Below are positions 23,144-29,905 of a stretch of DNA of 41,814 nt, piece by piece. Position 1 is the stretch's first letter. Every line of letters begins with the position of its first letter. The stretch is taken from positions 1-41,814 of the forward strand of contig JAFSSQ010000077.1 in assembly GCA_017450965.1 (NCBI GenBank), read 5' to 3'. This DNA is from Clostridia bacterium. Its GTDB lineage: Bacteria > Bacillota > Clostridia > Oscillospirales > CAG-272. The translations under genes and the position numbers were made by a program. The notes beneath the pieces are model-generated. The model was given only the letters and a program-made list of their open reading frames with translations, was not told the origin of the DNA and did no database searches.

Positions 23144-24511
23144 ATGAAAAAGTTGAACGTCCTCGTCCTCGTCAAACCGGTCGGCGGGGAGATCACACCG
23201 TTTGACGGGGCGGCTCTCGAAGCCGCCCTTTCCCTTGACGGAGCGGAGGTGACCGTCCTCTCGATGGCGCCGCCCGCCGCGCGGGAGGTCCTTACCTCCC
23301 TCACCCGTCTCGGGCCGATGCGCGTGATCCTCCTCTCGGATCCCCTTTTCGCCGGCTCGGACACGCTGGCGACCGCCCGGATCCTGCGGGAAGCGATCCG
23401 GAAGATCCCCTATGACCTCATCTTCTGCGGCAGGCAGTCCACCGACGGCGATACCGCCCAGGTCGGACCTTGCCTCGCCGCGCTCTGCGGCGTCCCCGCG
23501 CTGACGAACGCGATGGAGCCGCCCGTCTTCACCGGCAAAACGGTCTCGGTCCGCACCCGCTTCGGCAGGGAGAAGGCGCCGCTGCCCGCCCTGCTTACTT
23601 TTGAGCGCTTCACCGTGCTCCGCGCCCCCTCCATCTTCTCCCGCGCGGGAGAGATCGAGGTTTGGGACAACCGGACGGTCGGCGCGGATCCCGCCCTCTG
23701 CGGGCTGGAGGGCTCGCCCACCCGCGTCCTCTCGGTCAAAGAAAACGAGGGGGGCAGGCGCTCCTGCCGCTTTATCACCCCGGCGGAGCTGCCCGCCCTG
23801 CTCGACGAGCTCGCGGGCAAAGGCGCCCGCGAGGAGCACTACCCGGAAGCAAAAAAGAAGCTTCCGCATATCGCCGTGATCGGCGAGCGGCCGCAAAAAC
23901 GCGCCGCCGCGGTCGCAAAGCGCGTTTCGGTGATCCGGGAGACGGCGCCGGAGGCGATCCTGCGGGAGGTAAAGCGCCTTAACCCGGACGCCGTTCTCTT
24001 TCCCGCCGATCTGTGGGGCAGGCGAACCGCGCCCGCGCTGCAGGCGGCGCTCGGCTGCGGCCTCTGCGCCGATTGTACCGATCTGAAAACGGACGGCAAG
24101 ACCCTCTTTCTCTACCGGCCCGCCCGCTCCGGCAACGTGATCGCGGAGATCCGCTCCGTCGGGCTGCCGCTCGCCACCGTTCGCTGCCCCGAGCCCTCCG
24201 GCGACCGGATCGTCGCCGCCGGCCGGGGTGTTTCCGCGGAACTTGACCGCGTGCGCGCCTTCGGCGACTCGCTCGGCGCCGAAGTCTGCTGCTCCCGCCC
24301 GCTCGTCGACGACGGGCTCCTCCCCTACGAGCGGCAGGTCGGGCTCACCGGCCGCACCGTGACCCCCTCCGTCTACCTCGCCGTCGGGATCTCCGGCGCC
24401 GTGCGCCATACCTGCGCCGTCGAAAACGCCGGCGCCGTCATCGCCTGGAACCCCGACCGCTCCGCCCGCATCTTCGACTGCGCCGACTACGGCGTCGTCG
24501 CCCCGTTTTGA
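23144..24511 (+). CDS. Single-chain electron transfer flavoprotein (EtfB-EtfA fusion)
   Basis: This 455-residue protein joins both ETF subunits. Residues about 1-220 are EtfB-like: LNVLVLVKPV, EVTVLSMAPPAAREVL, MRVILLSDPLFAGSDTLATA and the signature FCGRQSTDGDTAQVGP (94-109). Residues about 240-455 are EtfA-like: PHIAVIGER, DAVLFPADLWGRRTAPALQA, IVAAGRGV, the FAD-domain signature RQVGLTGRTVTPSVYLAVG then ISGAVRHTCAV (397-425), and RSARIFDCADYGVV. The usual pair totals about 590 residues; the first EtfB loop and the end of EtfA are shortened here. It should take electrons from the GlcD-like dehydrogenase through the Fe-S protein. It is the last gene of the operon. Confidence 0.88.
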   Translation: MKKLNVLVLVKPVGGEITPFDGAALEAALSLDGAEVTVLSMAPPAAREVLTSLTRLGPMRVILLSDPLFAGSDTLATARILREAIRKIPYDLIFCGRQSTDGDTAQVGPCLAALCGVPALTNAMEPPVFTGKTVSVRTRFGREKAPLPALLTFERFTVLRAPSIFSRAGEIEVWDNRTVGADPALCGLEGSPTRVLSVKENEGGRRSCRFITPAELPALLDELAGKGAREEHYPEAKKKLPHIAVIGERPQKRAAAVAKRVSVIRETAPEAILREVKRLNPDAVLFPADLWGRRTAPALQAALGCGLCADCTDLKTDGKTLFLYRPARSGNVIAEIRSVGLPLATVRCPEPSGDRIVAAGRGVSAELDRVRAFGDSLGAEVCCSRPLVDDGLLPYERQVGLTGRTVTPSVYLAVGISGAVRHTCAVENAGAVIAWNPDRSARIFDCADYGVVAPF

Positions 24512-24528
24512 GGGGGAACGGGGAACGC

Positions 24529-24717
24529 CCGCCTTTTCTGAAGAAAAGGCGGCAAAAGACTTTTTGAAAAGGGATAAGGAATAAAGACAGCGCGTTCAAG
24601 GATGCGCAAAATCCAAAAGCCGACCCGTTACGCTTCGGGTCGGCTTTTTCCTTTGGCGGATGGCGGGAGATATTGGATGCCGCGGGGCTTTAGTCGCGCG
24701 GCATCAAATCTCCCGCC
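24529..24717 (+). repeat. Operon-end composite element, copy 2, with long inverted repeat
   Basis: Parts in order: a perfect 10-bp hairpin with UGAA loop (CCGCCTTTTC / GAAAAGGCGG, 24529-24552), a spacer starting CAAAAGACTTTTTGAAAAGGG, a terminator (24615-24649), and a tail with a 21-bp imperfect inverted repeat. In that repeat GGCGGGAGAT (24662) pairs with ATCTCCCGCC (24708), and ATGCCGCG (24677) with CGCGGCAT (24697). It follows the ETF gene. Confidence 0.75.
24615..24649 (+). terminator. Bidirectional terminator after the catabolic operon
   Basis: The stem AAAAGCCGACCCG / CGGGTCGGCTTTT has an 8-base loop and a T-run on either strand. It stands about 100 bases after the ETF stop and forms part of composite element copy 2. 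Confidence 0.88.
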
Positions 24718-24722
24718 GCTTG

Positions 24723-24774
24723 CCTCCCTCTCGAGGGAGGTGTCGCGGCTCGCCGCGACGGAAGGAGTTTTTCC
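24723..24774 (+). repeat. GAAGGAGTT palindromic repeat, copy a
   Basis: Two adjacent perfect hairpins (CCTCCCTC / GAGGGAGG, 24723-24740, and GTCGCGG / CCGCGAC, 24742-24759) are followed by GGAAGGAGTTTTTCC. The same layout recurs at 24861 and 24962. No coding potential is apparent. Confidence 0.75.
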
Positions 24775-24860
24775 GTCCCCGGTTTTCAGCGTCCTCCGTC
24801 GTAGGGGCGCGTCACGAAGCGCCCGGTCTCCGTCCGCCGCCGCGCGGCGTCACCCGTTAG
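24775..24860. other. Spacer between repeats, no gene seen
   Basis: G+C-rich sequence between repeat copies a and b. It contains the loosely paired GGGGCGCGTCACGAAGCGCCC but no ribosome site or convincing reading frame. It is part of a 641-base gene-free interval. Confidence 0.4.
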
Positions 24861-24904
24861 CCTCCTCCTTGGGGGAGGTGGCGCCGAAGGCGACGGAAGG
24901 AGTT
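24861..24904 (+). repeat. GAAGGAGTT palindromic repeat, copy b
   Basis: A hairpin of CCTCC with GGAGG type arms, then GTGGCGCCGAAGGCGAC and GGAAGGAGTT. It is the same order as copy a with changed stem bases. Confidence 0.7.
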
Positions 24905-24961
24905 GATCGACGTTGTCTTTCTGCCTCCGTTTTTTCTGTGATCTCAACCATCCGCCCGCCT

Positions 24962-25020
24962 ACTCCTTCACCCGCTTCGCGGGAGCTCCCTCCCGGAGGG
25001 AGCCTGCGGTGGAAGGAGTT
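24962..25020. repeat. GAAGGAGTT palindromic repeat, copy c (complete, with both ends)
   Basis: ACTCCTTCACCCGC at the left end is a near-perfect inverted copy of GCGGTGGAAGGAGT at the right end. Between them lie the hairpins CCCGC/GCGGG and GCTCCCTCC / GGAGGGAGC. The whole can fold as a branched palindrome, like a REP- or MITE-type element. Confidence 0.7.
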
Positions 25021-25039
25021 TTTCCCCGGCGGCCAACGG

Positions 25040-25068
25040 AAAAGAGCAGGCGCGTCGCCTGCTCTTTT
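25040..25068 (-). terminator. Terminator downstream of the 25.1 kb lipoprotein gene
   Basis: A 13-bp stem AAAAGAGCAGGCG / CGCCTGCTCTTTT with a 3-base loop. It is nearly identical to the terminator at 10109-10136. On the minus strand it lies about 85 bases after the lipoprotein stop. Confidence 0.8.
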
Positions 25069-25152
25069 CACATTCTCGCTCAATTCACCCGTTTTCTCTT
25101 TTTCGAGGCGAGGAAAACGAAACTCTGCTTCTCCAATCCCGCTTAGCGAGGT

Positions 25153-25875
25153 TCAGTTTGCTTGCGTTTTGATTGATTCAAGCAAACACTTTTCAAAAGT
25201 TATATTACGTATAATCTCCCCAATTCGGTCTTCCGAGGCTTTTCCCTTTATCCAGAAATAGTGTTGGTCATCCAAAAAGCCGAAAAAGAACACCTCTCCG
25301 GACGCCTCCCTGTATCGGAACAGAATCGTGTTGAGCGCCTGGTTCACATTCACAGGGATTTCATATTCTCCTTGGCTTGTATTCATTAGGCGATTCTCAA
25401 CCGTGACGCAATCTTCTCCCTCCCGAATATGATAGACGACAAACTGATACCAGACATCGTCAACCACAAACCAGCTGCCGATCCCGACATCTTCATATTT
25501 AGCTTCGGGAAAAAGCGTAATCTCCCGAGGCGGAATGCCTTCCTCCCGATAAGAGGCGCGGTAAAAAAAACCGTCCTTGCGGAAGACTCGATTCATCTTT
25601 TCATACGCTTCCTGCTCTTTTTCTGAATAGGAGGAAAGCTCCGCAGAAATGATAAAATCCCGCGCGCTTTCAAAAGAGTCAAAGCGGAGGGGTTGCGGAG
25701 GCGCGGCCAAGGGGGACGGACCTTCGCTTTTTTCATTGAATCCGGTTGATACGGCAGATTCCACTTTTTCGGTATCCGGCAGAACACCGGGTTTAATGGT
25801 TTTCTGACAAGAACAAAGCAAAAACGAAAAGGCAAATATCAGGGCGATGCTATTGAACAAACTCTTTTCCTTCAT
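25153..25875 (-). CDS. Uncharacterised lipoprotein of lower G+C content
   Basis: This 240-residue protein has a lipoprotein signal peptide with Cys23 in LLCSC. After a Ser/Pro linker (about 45-60) the folded part shows FDSFESARDFIISAE, SEKEQEAYEKMNR and alternating strands ending in EVFFFGFLDDQHYFWIKG. This pattern of a SFE(S/D) helix followed by a beta sheet is common among small exported clostridial proteins, but I cannot name a function. Base composition is clearly more A+T-rich than the catabolic operon to its left. It lies downstream of the sigma-factor operon on the same strand and may be partly co-transcribed with it. GGGAG precedes the start. Confidence 0.75.
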   Translation of the reverse strand: MKEKSLFNSIALIFAFSFLLCSCQKTIKPGVLPDTEKVESAVSTGFNEKSEGPSPLAAPPQPLRFDSFESARDFIISAELSSYSEKEQEAYEKMNRVFRKDGFFYRASYREEGIPPREITLFPEAKYEDVGIGSWFVVDDVWYQFVVYHIREGEDCVTVENRLMNTSQGEYEIPVNVNQALNTILFRYREASGEVFFFGFLDDQHYFWIKGKASEDRIGEIIRNITFEKCLLESIKTQAN

Positions 25876-25946
25876 AACGAACTCCCTTTTACGATCTATC
25901 CTTTACGCTGAATGGGAAAAAAGGCCTTCTTAACTTCTTTAATGAT

Positions 25947-26264
25947 TCAAAACTGTTTATCATATCTTGCAAGCTTGTCCTCTTTCTCTTTTTCGCGGCG
26001 AGGAGGATCCCGCCGAGGGCGAGCGCCGCCGCGGGGAGGTGACGGGGGAACCTGCGCTACCGCTGAGCGCGTCGTTTTCTTCCAGGATCTGATAGGGGAG
26101 ACGGAAAGAAGTGAATCTCCAGTTTCCGTTCTCTTTTCCAGAACGTAATCCGAGGAATACGTTCCTTTGCTTGCGGTAACGGTCACGCGAAAGACAACCT
26201 TGTTTTCTTCATCCGACGTTCTGGTTATCACGGCAGTTCCTTCATTTGCCGCATCGTACTTCAT
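25947..26264 (-). pseudogene. Frameshifted C-terminal remnant of a wall- or membrane-anchored protein
   Basis: The frame starting at 26264 (ATGA overlap with the previous stop) reads sensibly for about 55 residues (VVFRVTVTASKGTYSSDY), then turns into Arg/Pro-rich nonsense. Neighbouring frames continue a plausible protein: first LPYQILEENDALSGSAGSPVT, then AAALALGGILLAAKKRKR, a hydrophobic stretch with a positive tail like a surface-protein anchor. Two frameshifts, near 26120 and near 26040, therefore seem to have broken one gene. A sequencing error is an alternative explanation. The 5' part of the ancestral gene is absent. Confidence 0.55.
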
Positions 26265-27904
26265 TTTTCTGATACGGAAATCAAATAAGCAATTAAATCG
26301 CCTTCACTTTTTGAATCAATTGCCGGATTAAAAGTAATTGTTAGTGTTCTGTTAGACTCCATATTCCATTCCATGACAAATGCGCCGGATCCAATATCTT
26401 TGGTTGGCTTTCCGATAATAGACACAACTTCCTCGAATGACATACCTTCTTTTATTTTTTCCAGATCACTTGTTGTAATCTTTTTGTTGTTTGAATTATC
26501 ATACCAAGTTTCGTGATTATTCTTATCAAACAACCCGACCGCGTATGCAACACCAAAGCCAAAAAAGACGAAGAGGAGCGCGGCGACAAGCGCCGCGGCG
26601 ATCACGCGGCGCGCGGGCGCGGCGCGGCGCGGTTTTGTTTCACGCGCGGGAAGGGGACTTTGCCCTTCTTCCGGTCCGGGAAAAACGGGCGCCTCTCCGC
26701 CGGTCGGGCCGCTTGCTTTTCCGGCTTTGCGGCGAACGAGCCGCACGGCAAAGAAAACCAAAAAGGCGACGACCGCGATCCCCGCCGCGATCAGGCAGAC
26801 GACCCACACGACCAAATAGATCTTGAGAAACACGGAGAACAGGTTCTGACCGAGCGCTTTTTCCGCTTCCCGCCGCAACGCGGCGTATTCGGAAAACGAA
26901 TAGAGTTTTACTTCCTTGATCGCCGCGCTTTTCTGAAGGTAAACGCTGTCGTAAAGATCCAGGACCTGCAGCTCTTCGCCGTTTTTTTGCAGCAGGACGA
27001 TCTTTTCGGGGTCATGGCGCAAAGGCGGCAGACTGAGAAGCAGAACGTGATCGTAGTTCTCTTTGACCTCCTCCGCCGTCAGGTATTCGCAGAGATCCCT
27101 TGTCTTCCCGCTGATAAAGTCCTCGCTCGCCGTATTCTTGTGGCTGTTTTCCGCGCGGTACTTGCCGATGAGAGGATCGTACGAAAGTTTGCAATGCCCG
27201 ATCACGCGCAGGGTACCGTTGATTTCGGAATAAAACGGGATATAGATCGTCGGAAAGTCGGAGACGAACGTTTCAAGAGCGGAATAGTCGTTGCCTGTTT
27301 CCGCAAACTTCTCTAAAAACGCCGTACCCACGCTGTATTCCAGCAGATAGCGGGAAGGATCGACATAAGAACTTTTCGGGACGTATCTCGGATCCGCAGA
27401 CCGGAAGTATTCGGCGACCCTTTCCTCGGAAAAGGTCTCGTCGATGATCTTTTCCGCCACGGTTTTCAGACGCTCCGGCGGATCGAGCGAGTCCGGAAGA
27501 TCGCTTTCCGTGTACGTGTAAACGGGCGATGGACCGGTCGGATCCAAGGAAGAATCGTCGGGGTCGCGCGTGTTGGGGGAGCCGCTCGTACCGCCGAAGG
27601 ATGGCAGCAAAGAAGCGATGGACTCGACGATCGCTTCCCTTCCGACCAGAAACGGAGCGGCAAGGAAAAAGAGCAGCGCGCAGGCGGCGAGACCGGCGGC
27701 GAGAACGCGCCGGCGTGCGGGCGCGGCGCGGCGCGGCTTCTCCTTTTGCGAAAGGAGGGCGTCCATCCTCTCCTCAAAGACGGGGGAGAAGGACGGATCC
27801 CCGTCCGGGAGCGCCGCGAAGCGCGCCGCTTCCGTTCGTTCGATTTCGGCGAACGCCTGCCGGATCCTCTCGTCCCGGAGAAGGTCTTTTTTTCCGTTTT
27901 TCAT
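26261..27904 (-). CDS. Membrane protein paired with ECF sigma factor (probable anti-sigma), apparently chimeric
   Basis: This 547-residue protein overlaps the sigma-factor stop as ATGA, the usual place of an anti-sigma factor. It has a short cytoplasmic N-terminus (IRQAFAEIERTEAARFAAL), a transmembrane helix (about 66-88), an extracellular domain (about 90-350), a second helix (about 358-388), then a third helix (about 435-457) and a C-terminal domain with KIKEGMSFEEVVSIIGKPTKDI, a motif of SmpA/OmlA-like folds. KPRRAAPARR occurs twice, before helix 1 (56-65) and before helix 3 (424-433). The last 90 or so codons are A+T-rich. This suggests two related genes fused by recombination. Confidence 0.75.
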   Translation of the reverse strand: MKNGKKDLLRDERIRQAFAEIERTEAARFAALPDGDPSFSPVFEERMDALLSQKEKPRRAAPARRRVLAAGLAACALLFFLAAPFLVGREAIVESIASLLPSFGGTSGSPNTRDPDDSSLDPTGPSPVYTYTESDLPDSLDPPERLKTVAEKIIDETFSEERVAEYFRSADPRYVPKSSYVDPSRYLLEYSVGTAFLEKFAETGNDYSALETFVSDFPTIYIPFYSEINGTLRVIGHCKLSYDPLIGKYRAENSHKNTASEDFISGKTRDLCEYLTAEEVKENYDHVLLLSLPPLRHDPEKIVLLQKNGEELQVLDLYDSVYLQKSAAIKEVKLYSFSEYAALRREAEKALGQNLFSVFLKIYLVVWVVCLIAAGIAVVAFLVFFAVRLVRRKAGKASGPTGGEAPVFPGPEEGQSPLPARETKPRRAAPARRVIAAALVAALLFVFFGFGVAYAVGLFDKNNHETWYDNSNNKKITTSDLEKIKEGMSFEEVVSIIGKPTKDIGSGAFVMEWNMESNRTLTITFNPAIDSKSEGDLIAYLISVSEK

Positions 27905-28446
27905 TGCCAAGTCTCCTTTTTCAGCGTTTTTTGCAGGAGGGCGCGGCCCCGCCGGATGCGCGTGCGGACCATCTGCTCGTTGAGCCCGAGCAGGGCGGCG
28001 ATCCGCCCGGGCGGCTCCTCGTAGAGGCAGTAGAGTGCCATCGGGTCCCGGTAGATCGCCGGCAGGGAGAGGATCGCCTGCCGGATCGCGTCGTACGCGC
28101 CGGAAAACGCCTCCTCCTCCGTCGCCGCCGAAGCCGAGCACTCGTCGAGGGGGAGGGTCGCCGGGGCGCGCCGGCGCTTTTGCAGCTGACGGATACAGGC
28201 GGAGCGGACGCATTTTTGCAGATAGCCGAGCGTTTTTCCCGCGTTCGGATCGGCAAAGTCCGGCCGATAGCGGAAGAGCGCAAGGAACGCCTCCTGCACC
28301 GCGTCCTCCGCGTCGCTTTCGTTTTTCAGCACGCCGAGGGCGTAGCGGTACATCCTGCCCCGGTGGAGCCGGTAGAGCTGCGCAAGGACGGTCGGCGTCT
28401 CCGGGACGTTCGCTTTTTCTTCTGATAAAACAAAGAACAGAAACAT
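27901..28446 (-). CDS. ECF-type RNA polymerase sigma factor
   Basis: This 181-residue sigma-70-family factor has only regions 2 and 4. Region 2: LYRLHRGRMYRYALGVLKNE then SDAEDAVQEAFLALFRYRPDF; region 4: ILSLPAIYRDPMALYCLYEE then PPGRIAALLGLNEQMVRTRI. This composition defines ECF sigma factors, which read extracytoplasmic signals and are held by a membrane partner. That partner is the overlapping downstream gene. AGGAGGGG precedes the start. The upstream region contains the perfect palindrome TTTTCCGGAAAA near 28478-28491, a possible regulatory site. Confidence 0.9.
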   Translation of the reverse strand: MFLFFVLSEEKANVPETPTVLAQLYRLHRGRMYRYALGVLKNESDAEDAVQEAFLALFRYRPDFADPNAGKTLGYLQKCVRSACIRQLQKRRRAPATLPLDECSASAATEEEAFSGAYDAIRQAILSLPAIYRDPMALYCLYEEPPGRIAALLGLNEQMVRTRIRRGRALLQKTLKKETWQ

Positions 28447-28535
28447 GGCTTTTCCCCTCCTGTTCCTTATAACACTTTTTTTCCGGAAAATTGGTCAAAA
28501 ATCCGAAAATTTTTCAAAAAAATTTTTCCGGAGAC

Positions 28536-28576
28536 AAAAAATCGGCTGCCGGGCGTTCGGAAAGCGCCCGGCAGCC
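28536..28576 (-). terminator. Strong terminator after aspS
   Basis: A perfect 12-bp stem GGCTGCCGGGCG / CGCCCGGCAGCC (28544-28555 with 28565-28576) is followed on the minus strand by six T (28536-28541). Confidence 0.92.
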
Positions 28577-28583
28577 GGTCTCG

Positions 28584-29873
28584 TTACGGGGTAAGGCGGT
28601 TCGGACCGCGGAAGAGGAACTCCGCTTCCTTGATCGAAAGGCCGAGAAAGAGCATCGTGATCCGGTCGATCCCGAGGCCGAATCCGCCGTGCGGCGGGCA
28701 GCCGTACCGGAAGAACTGGAGATAGAACGCCACGTCGCGGCCGAGCCCTTTCTCCTCCGCCTGTTTTTTCAGCACTTCGTAGCGGTGCTCGCGGACGGCG
28801 CCGGTGGTGATCTCGCAGCCGCGCCAGATCAGGTCGTAGCCCATCGGAACGCCGTTTTCGTCCCGCATGTGGTAGAAGGCGCGTTCCGCCGCGCTGTAAT
28901 CGGTGATAAAGAGGAACTCGCTGCCGAACTTGTCCTTCGCCAGTTTTTCGCAGAGGTGCTCGGCGTCGGTGGTGAGGTCTCCCTTGACCTCGTCCGAGAC
29001 CTTGTAGCCGTAGCGCTCCTCGAGCTCACGGTAAACGTCCGCCAGCTTCATCCGCGGGAAGGGGACGGAGGGGACGATCACCTCGCGCCCGAAGACGGAG
29101 AGGATCTCCTCGCCGCAGGCGTCTTTGACCTTGCCGATCGCGTAGGCGAGCAGCTCCTCCTCGAGGTGCATGACCTCCTCGGCGGAATAGACGTAGCTGA
29201 ACTCCAGATCAAATCCGGTAAACTCGGTCGCGTGCTTGTTGGTATAGGATTTTTCCGCGCGGAAGACGGGACCGCTCTCGAAAATGCGGTCCAGTCCCGC
29301 CGCCATCGCCATCTGCTTGTAAAACTGCGGAGACTGGGCGAGATACGCCTTCGTATCGAAATATTTGACCTCGAACACGTCGGAGCCGGACTCGCTCGCC
29401 GCGCCGATCAGCTTGGGGGTGTGGATCTCGACAAAGCGGTGCGCGAGCAGATACTCGCGCAGGGCGGCGGTAAAGACCGTCTGGGCGCGGATCATCAGCC
29501 GGTTGCAGTCCCGGCGCAGATCGATCCAGCGGAAGTCCATGCGGGAATCGATCTCGCTGTCGTCCTTGATCGGCAGCGCGTCCGCGACCGACTCGACGAA
29601 GATCGCCGAGGGCAGGATCTCAACGCCGCCGAGCTTGACGTACTCGTTTGCGACCGCCTCGCCCTCCACGCTGATCACCGAATGGATCGTCAGCGTGTCG
29701 ACCGCGGCGGCGAGGTCGGGGTATTTTTCCTTTTCCAGCGTGACCTGCATCCGCCCCGTGATATCCTTGACGACGAGGAAGGCCATCGTGCGTTTGTTGC
29801 GGAGATTTTCGACAAAGCCGGAGATCCGGACTTTTTCCCCCGGTTTGACCTCGGAGATATACGTTCTGTTCAT
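28584..29873 (-). CDS. aspS: Archaeal-type (probably non-discriminating) aspartyl-tRNA synthetase
   Basis: This 429-residue class II aminoacyl-tRNA synthetase has an N-terminal OB-fold anticodon domain (VRISGFVENLRNKRTMAFLV) and a catalytic core with FVEIHTPKLIGAASESGSDVF, QSPQFYKQM, VFRAEKSYTNKHATEF and the motif 3 region GFGLGIDRITMLFLGL. It lacks the long insertion domain of the usual bacterial AspRS (about 590 residues), so it belongs to the archaeal/AspS2 type. In bacteria these often also charge tRNA-Asn with aspartate, later amidated by GatCAB. It lies last in an alr-murI-aspS operon. Discrimination between Asp and Asn tRNA cannot be settled from this sequence. Confidence 0.92.
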   Translation of the reverse strand: MNRTYISEVKPGEKVRISGFVENLRNKRTMAFLVVKDITGRMQVTLEKEKYPDLAAAVDTLTIHSVISVEGEAVANEYVKLGGVEILPSAIFVESVADALPIKDDSEIDSRMDFRWIDLRRDCNRLMIRAQTVFTAALREYLLAHRFVEIHTPKLIGAASESGSDVFEVKYFDTKAYLAQSPQFYKQMAMAAGLDRIFESGPVFRAEKSYTNKHATEFTGFDLEFSYVYSAEEVMHLEEELLAYAIGKVKDACGEEILSVFGREVIVPSVPFPRMKLADVYRELEERYGYKVSDEVKGDLTTDAEHLCEKLAKDKFGSEFLFITDYSAAERAFYHMRDENGVPMGYDLIWRGCEITTGAVREHRYEVLKKQAEEKGLGRDVAFYLQFFRYGCPPHGGFGLGIDRITMLFLGLSIKEAEFLFRGPNRLTP

Positions 29874-29905
29874 TTGCTTTATCCTCTTTTTTCAGATTTT
29901 CTTTT

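Noticed and set aside
24723..25020. A CRISPR array
   Set aside because: The repeats are palindromic and unequal in length with irregular spacing, and there are no uniform spacers or cas genes.
24602..25261. A protein-coding gene in the repeat island
   Set aside because: The open frame runs through terminators and palindromic repeats, has no ribosome site, and translates to low-complexity Ser/Arg/Pro sequence.
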